A stretch of DNA of 64,000 nucleotides, taken from the NCBI GenBank assembly GCA_028289455.1, contig JANQPN010000060.1:1-64000 (forward strand), in the 5' to 3' direction. This DNA comes from Wenzhouxiangellaceae bacterium. Its GTDB lineage: Bacteria > Pseudomonadota > Gammaproteobacteria > Xanthomonadales > Wenzhouxiangellaceae. The notes beneath the pieces are model-generated. The model saw nothing but the letters and a program-made list of their open reading frames with translations, searched no databases and had not been told where the DNA came from. Below, one piece after another: positions 61,030-64,000 of this stretch (within the stretch, counting starts at the first letter, position 1; each line of letters begins with the position of its first letter). The position numbers were made by a program, and so were the translations under genes.

Positions 61030-64000
61030 TTAAAACCGCTGGGTAATCCGGGCAAACCAGGAGCGGCCTAAAATTCGGTATGTATCGGTATCAGTACGGG
61101 CATTAATTGCACCCGCTATAAACGGCGGATCATTATCAAAAATATTAGTTATTCCGCCTGTTATTTCTGTACCAAACGGTAATGTGTAGCTTACGTTCAT
61201 ATCAACATAAACCTGGGCATTTATCTGATTGATCAAGTCGCCTGAATTATCCAGAATTTCATCAACACCGCTCAGATATTCCATACTTAAGGCCGCCGCA
61301 AATGGAGCCAGATTCCAATCGACGGTGAGCAAGGCTTTCCATTCCGGGTATACGCCAGGCTGAAAATTATTCCGGCTGGTAAATGTACCGGCAACATTAA
61401 TGCGATCTGAAAAAACAGTGTCACCAGCTGGGTCGAATGAAGCGGTTTCCCGGTTATTCAACCAGCTCAGCAACAACCGGCTTTCCAATTGCCCCCATTG
61501 GATATTCCGAGAATATTGGATATTAAAATCTATACCATCAGCCTGTTCGATACCTTGATTGGTAATTCTTCCGGCAATCTCGGAAATTTCTCCCGTATTG
61601 CCAAGCGATTGTCTTGTTATCCGATCACAGGATTCATTTAGTCCAGCAAAAATACAGCTGTTTAGAATTCTCTCCGCATCTGGAACCACCAACGTGTCCT
61701 TCAGCCTGATATTCCAATAATCCAAAGACAACAATAGCCCAGGCAGGGTTTTTGGAGAAAATGCCATTCCTATGGAAAAACTGTCTCCGGTTTCCAGCCT
61801 GAGGTTTTCATTACCTCCAACCCTTGTTCTGGGCTGCGCATTGGTCTGACTAAATGTCAGTGGGTTTCCATCTTCATCAAATCCGGTTATTTCTACGCCT
61901 GAGTCTAGGCATTGTTCTTGCTGCTCAGCGGTTAATCCAGCAAACGAATTGGTGAAATCACCTATTACTACAGCACTTGAGCGACAGGCATCGAGAAAAA
62001 ACGGAAACGCATCAGCCTGTACCAAAAACAATTCACGCAAAGATGGCTCACGTATCACTTCTGAATAATTCCCGCGCAGGCTTAACTGCGGTAATAACCG
62101 CCAATTCAAAATGGTTTTGAAGCTTGTATAAGCGCCGCTGTTTGAATAGTTGTCATGCCTGGCAGCGGCAATGGCTGTCAGGTTTTTAAATATTGGAACA
62201 TTGATTTCAGCATAACCCGAGTGTACGGAAAAATCTCCGCTGCCGAATCGTCCGAAGCTTGAGGCAAAATTACAGGAAAAACACGAAAACCGGAACCCGT
62301 CAACATCGCGGTTTTGGTATCTGAATTCATACCCAATTGCTGTTGCTATTGGGCCTGCCGGCAGCTGCCATAAATCACCATACAAGCCAATAGAGGCCAA
62401 CTGCAGACTATCGTTGCTTTCCGGTATATCGGCGATATCAACCCTGCCGCTGGTTTCCAGCCCTGGAATCTGTTCAGGGGGTATATTGGCAAAGCCATTG
62501 AATATATTAGCCGGCGTGCAATTTTCGAACGGTCTTTCAGGTGTGCCGCATCTGGGTGTTCCTGCATCATTTATAAATGCATTACTGATACCGAACAAAA
62601 ACAATCCTGAATCAATGGTTATACCACTATTGCCGGTTTTCTCAATATGTCCGAAAGACCAGTTGGCATCCCACCCCCAGCTGGATAACCCTTTGCCGAA
62701 ATTACCTTTGAAGCCAGCCGTTACCGCAAATTGCTCCAGCTGCTGATTATCCAGGGTTCTTACACCGGTTAAACGACCCCTGACATCTACTAGCTCCTCA
62801 TTAAACGGATTAAACGGATTGTCTACCGGAACATTAAATAGAAAAATGAGATTTTCATCCTGCGGCAATGCAAGCGATGCCAGATCACTGGAAATAAATG
62901 CCGGCGGAGCAAACTCCTGTATTGTCTCCCGCAATGCATACCGCCCGCTGATTTGTGCAGTGATAAAGTCGGCTATTTTATATTCTGACCTGATAAATAA
63001 ATTCGTCCGCTCAAAAGGCGTTTGAAGTAAATTGTATTGTGCGCTGTTGAATAAATCGGTGTTCGGATCAAAAGCCCTGAACTGCCCTGTTTCAAGATCG
63101 AATGTGCCTGGGTTAACACAGGCTTCACCCTGAGCTTCTGTGCAGAAAAACCCTCCCAGGCCAGCCGTGCTGCCAGCAGTATCTATTGCGCCCGGAATAC
63201 CATCACCATCAATATCGGAGTTCAGGCTACGTCGAAAACCGGCAGACGCAATATCATCCGAGTCCAGAATATCGATGACGTTTTGGATATGTGAAGTACT
63301 GACATTACCCTGATAAACACTGGATTGATCGTTGTATTCCACACCCGCAATTAATCTACCCCGATTAAATTTCCAGCCTGCTATTCCGGATACCCGACCC
63401 GCATTGCCATTGCTGCCAGCATAAGCTGAGTTAAATTGTGCCGCCGGATTATCTATCAGACCAAACGCAGTTCCATACTGTGCCTGCAGTTCAAAACCTT
63501 CAAAAACATCCCGGGTAATAATATTAACCACGCCGCCAACGGCATCTGCCCCGTAAATGGCAGAAGCACCCTCTTGCAGAACTTCAATACGCTCAACCAG
63601 ATTTAATGGAATCAGTGACAGATCGCCATCGCTGATGTCTCTGCGGCCATCGATTAATACCAGCGTATGCTCTGTACCCAGTCCACGTAAATCAGTTCGA
63701 GTTCTGCCGTCAGCGTCCCGGGTACCAGGCTGCTGAAAGCTCCCTCGAACCAGGTTGTTTATCGCCCGATTACTGCGCGTTGATATAGGTGAACCAGTGA
63801 CCGCCGGTAACTGTCGCAACACATCACTTAAGTCGTTTAATCCGGTGCGTTCGATATCATCACGATCCAGATTTATCGTGTTTTGAGGATTCAGACTAAG
63901 TAAGCTGTCACTTTGTATTTTCTGCTGGATTATCTGTGCCAGCTTTTCCAGATCCTGTTGGTCAAAATTGATCTGTTCAATGGTTGTTTCCGTCTGTCCT
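61030..64000 (-). CDS. TonB-dependent receptor (partial, continues beyond the window)
   Basis: The frame runs from the stop at 61030 through the window end (64000) without a stop, so the N-terminus, signal peptide and TonB box are missing. The visible part has the plug domain (RTGLNDLSDVLRQLPAV, then TDLRGLGTEHTLVLIDGRR and LVERIEVLQEGASAIYGADA) and a 22-strand-type barrel ending in the terminal Phe (FARITQRF). The DLRGLG...LVLIDGRR plug is typical of a large group of receptors for peptides, siderophores or carbohydrates in marine gammaproteobacteria. No ligand can be assigned. Cys-containing loops occur in the extracellular part (CGTPERPFENC, FSCFSC). Confidence 0.93.
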   Translation of the reverse strand, partial: GQTETTIEQINFDQQDLEKLAQIIQQKIQSDSLLSLNPQNTINLDRDDIERTGLNDLSDVLRQLPAVTGSPISTRSNRAINNLVRGSFQQPGTRDADGRTRTDLRGLGTEHTLVLIDGRRDISDGDLSLIPLNLVERIEVLQEGASAIYGADAVGGVVNIITRDVFEGFELQAQYGTAFGLIDNPAAQFNSAYAGSNGNAGRVSGIAGWKFNRGRLIAGVEYNDQSSVYQGNVSTSHIQNVIDILDSDDIASAGFRRSLNSDIDGDGIPGAIDTAGSTAGLGGFFCTEAQGEACVNPGTFDLETGQFRAFDPNTDLFNSAQYNLLQTPFERTNLFIRSEYKIADFITAQISGRYALRETIQEFAPPAFISSDLASLALPQDENLIFLFNVPVDNPFNPFNEELVDVRGRLTGVRTLDNQQLEQFAVTAGFKGNFGKGLSSWGWDANWSFGHIEKTGNSGITIDSGLFLFGISNAFINDAGTPRCGTPERPFENCTPANIFNGFANIPPEQIPGLETSGRVDIADIPESNDSLQLASIGLYGDLWQLPAGPIATAIGYEFRYQNRDVDGFRFSCFSCNFASSFGRFGSGDFSVHSGYAEINVPIFKNLTAIAAARHDNYSNSGAYTSFKTILNWRLLPQLSLRGNYSEVIREPSLRELFLVQADAFPFFLDACRSSAVVIGDFTNSFAGLTAEQQEQCLDSGVEITGFDEDGNPLTFSQTNAQPRTRVGGNENLRLETGDSFSIGMAFSPKTLPGLLLSLDYWNIRLKDTLVVPDAERILNSCIFAGLNESCDRITRQSLGNTGEISEIAGRITNQGIEQADGIDFNIQYSRNIQWGQLESRLLLSWLNNRETASFDPAGDTVFSDRINVAGTFTSRNNFQPGVYPEWKALLTVDWNLAPFAAALSMEYLSGVDEILDNSGDLINQINAQVYVDMNVSYTLPFGTEITGGITNIFDNDPPFIAGAINARTDTDTYRILGRSWFARITQRF

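Overview
The window looks like part of a gammaproteobacterial chromosome. The inference rests on a tRNA-Arg with encoded CCA, MddA-, Dcp- and DpaL-type enzymes, ECF sigma/anti-sigma and AraC/TetR/LuxR regulators, a TonB-dependent receptor, lipoproteins, and large secreted beta-propeller/beta-helix proteins of the kind I associate with marine Xanthomonadales-like bacteria (Marinicella/Wenzhouxiangella type). No phylogenetic marker confirms the genus. No integrase, intact insertion sequence or CRISPR array was seen.

Layout. 1-5.5 kb: tRNA-Arg(CCG), then a compact minus-strand operon that reads as a ribosomally made, post-translationally modified peptide (RiPP) cluster. In transcription order it holds a 59-residue Cys/Trp-rich precursor (5296-5475), an MvdD-like ATP-grasp ligase, an SDH/ClpP-like serine protease, a MauE-like membrane redox protein, a membrane-anchored CPTC thioredoxin-like protein and an ABC exporter. 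All five downstream genes overlap by a few bases. This is the best candidate for a little-described system. 6-10 kb: a BTAD regulator fused to an alpha/beta hydrolase, divergent from two stand-alone hydrolases and a methanethiol S-methyltransferase-like membrane protein. 10-22 kb: M3 peptidyl-dipeptidase lipoprotein, small hypotheticals, a secreted BNR beta-propeller with a partner gene and a divergent membrane AraC regulator, a CPBP protease, an ECF sigma/anti-sigma/Spy-like trio and a DUF6515-type Arg/Gln/Asp-rich protein.

22-31 kb: a region of secreted proteins. It has a beta-helix protein and two divergent FG-GAP propeller genes with exactly 7 and 14 repeats, flanked by degraded fragments of two genes that are intact elsewhere in the window. 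31-36 kb: a TetR-controlled electrophile/oxidative-stress-like regulon (AhpD-like, thioredoxin-like, SDR, 52-residue peptide, GST, ThuA-like) with three near-identical palindromic operators. 36-45 kb: TAP-like hydrolase, SIMPL protein, a probable pseudoenzyme hydrolase with a divergent AraC regulator, a REPIN-like repeat and a lipoprotein amidohydrolase.

45-53.5 kb: an AT-rich block of poorly recognisable genes, including a P-loop kinase-like protein, a secreted protein pair, a LuxR-type regulator with its HTH at the N-terminus beside a strongly translated 68-residue protein, and a stand-alone GHKL ATPase that may be a defence protein. 53.7-59.6 kb: a 1956-residue secreted protein with an internal IPTL-CTERM-like segment, five 111-residue repeats (exactly 333 bp each) and a beta-helix region. 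59.8-64 kb: diaminopropionate ammonia-lyase and a TonB-dependent receptor cut by the window edge.
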